Shown piece by piece: positions 63,240 to 64,000 of a DNA stretch of 64,000 nt. The first letter of the stretch is position 1; each line of letters begins with the position of its first letter. The notes beneath the pieces were generated by a model that saw nothing but the letters and a program-made list of their open reading frames with translations, was not told the origin of the DNA and ran no database searches. The position numbers and the translations under genes are program-made. Source of the DNA: Clostridium sp. D43t1_170807_H7 (GTDB taxonomy: Bacteria; Bacillota; Clostridia; Clostridiales; Clostridiaceae); assembly GCF_015555905.1 (NCBI RefSeq), contig NZ_JADNLK010000014.1:24381-88380 (forward strand). Reading direction: 5' to 3'.

Positions 63240-64000
63240 TTAACAAGCTATTTTTAATGACTCAAAAATTACTTCTATTGGTATACCACTTGCGGCAGAT
63301 TCGTAAATATATAAAACTTTAGATTTTTCTAAATCCTTTTTAGCAGCTTTATATCCAATGTTAAAGTGATAGGAATTGTTAGAATATATTTTGCAATAAG
63401 TATAATTTACTAACATTATTGTTAAATATCTATTGATACTTTTTTCACTTCTTACTTGATAGCTATTTAAACCTAAATATGTTTTACAATCTCTAAAGAA
63501 CGGTTCAATCGCCCAACGGTCAGTATATTGAGTTAAAGTGTCTAAGGGATTTAAGGTCTTATCCAAAGATATAAAAGCTTTTAATGCTTTATCTTTTTGA
63601 AAGGAATCTTTAGGGTAACTTAAAATAATAGAAATATTTTTTCTATCCTTCAGTTTGCCAAGATAATTATAGATATAATATTGTTTTTCTTTAACGGTGA
63701 CAAGGTCAAAGTCTTCAATATTCAATGATTTAGCAAATTGATGAAGTTTTATTCCTAGTCTTTCATGACCTTCTGGGAAAATAACTCTGTTAGTTTTCAA
63801 AGCTCCAATATAACTATAGCCGGCTTTTTCAGAGGAATTAAAAATATCTTTGCAACTATACCAACTATCACACAAAATATAACCTTTATTCTCAGGTTTA
63901 GGAAGTGTTGAAATTAAATTTTGAGTTAATTTTATTTTACTCATAAATTCTTTATCGTAGATATCAATTGAATATGGAAGAACTAACCCGCCACACGATA
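63240..64000 (-). CDS. IS4/IS701-type DDE transposase, 5' partial
   Basis: On the minus strand the frame is open to the window edge (SCGGLVLPYSIDIYDKEF precedes the internal Met at 63944), so the start lies outside. DDE landmarks: GYILCDSWYSCKDIF (second Asp region) and DRWAIEPFFRDCKTYLGL, the DRWxIExFF segment with the catalytic Glu. The stop is at 63240. It likely belongs to a complete insertion sequence whose right end extends beyond the window. The terminal repeat at the 3' side was not identified. Confidence 0.8.
   Translation of the reverse strand, partial: SCGGLVLPYSIDIYDKEFMSKIKLTQNLISTLPKPENKGYILCDSWYSCKDIFNSSEKAGYSYIGALKTNRVIFPEGHERLGIKLHQFAKSLNIEDFDLVTVKEKQYYIYNYLGKLKDRKNISIILSYPKDSFQKDKALKAFISLDKTLNPLDTLTQYTDRWAIEPFFRDCKTYLGLNSYQVRSEKSINRYLTIMLVNYTYCKIYSNNSYHFNIGYKAAKKDLEKSKVLYIYESAASGIPIEVIFESLKIAC

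Overview
This window is a very AT-rich chromosomal segment of a Firmicute, most likely Clostridium sensu stricto, close to the C. perfringens / C. disporicum type of gene content. Nearly every intact gene has a strong GGAGG-type ribosome binding site, intrinsic terminators are frequent, and there is a complete hydE-hydG-hydF hydrogenase maturation operon, a cobalamin-dependent MetH, L25/Ctc and clostridial-type amidases. No rRNA, tRNA, CRISPR array or complete prophage is visible.

The most striking feature is gene decay, concentrated in roughly 0-38 kb and seen again at 52.9 and 62.4 kb. Many genes are scars: an N-terminal piece joined to a C-terminal piece after an internal deletion, two unrelated genes fused across a deletion, or an otherwise clean reading frame broken by one in-frame TAA or TAG. 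The riboflavin operon (34.4-36.6 kb) shows this best. ribD and ribBA have lost their middles, ribH carries a nonsense codon and is fused to a HAD phosphatase gene, and only ribE looks whole. A sulfonate ABC transporter plus arylsulfotransferase cluster (25.5-27.7 kb) is similarly eroded. Other casualties are a DNA glycosylase-like gene, a HARE-HTH nuclease, a nitrilase, two response regulators, an RpiR regulator, a MATE pump, a phage-type amidase, a metallophosphoesterase, a 2H phosphoesterase and a CvrA-type antiporter.

Layout: 0-6.7 kb holds a ComEC-like metallo-beta-lactamase protein running off the left edge, broken genes, a tandem BFD-like [2Fe-2S] protein and a probable structured RNA. 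6.7-24.2 kb has transporters (MFS, aromatic-acid-exporter-like, EutH), lipoproteins, a methyltransferase, a membrane histidine kinase, L25/Ctc, and a MATE gene with its MerR regulator and operator. 24.4-31.9 kb has UPF0158, a deformylase, the decayed sulfonate cluster, an amidase lacking a zinc ligand, a dehydrogenase, a flavodoxin-like protein and a NUDIX-NrtR protein. 32.1-34.3 kb is a two-gene operon of a von Willebrand A protein and a divergent adenylosuccinate-synthetase-like enzyme, the best candidate here for an undescribed system. 34.4-38.1 kb is the riboflavin scar and a nucleoside phosphorylase.

The right third is mostly healthy: birA, a C_GCAxxG_C_C protein, a GH3 beta-glucosidase (bglB), MazG-like, metH, an HD hydrolase, the tm1266-hydE-hydG-hydF operon, an OppA-type binding protein, a C26 peptidase, an M14 carboxypeptidase whose start codon seems to have become ATA, an M42 aminopeptidase, a membrane metallopeptidase and selO. 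It ends in an IS transposase cut by the window edge. Together the intact genes suggest an anaerobic, peptide- and sugar-using fermenter that makes H2 and is losing riboflavin synthesis and sulfonate use. This functional reading is inference from gene content.
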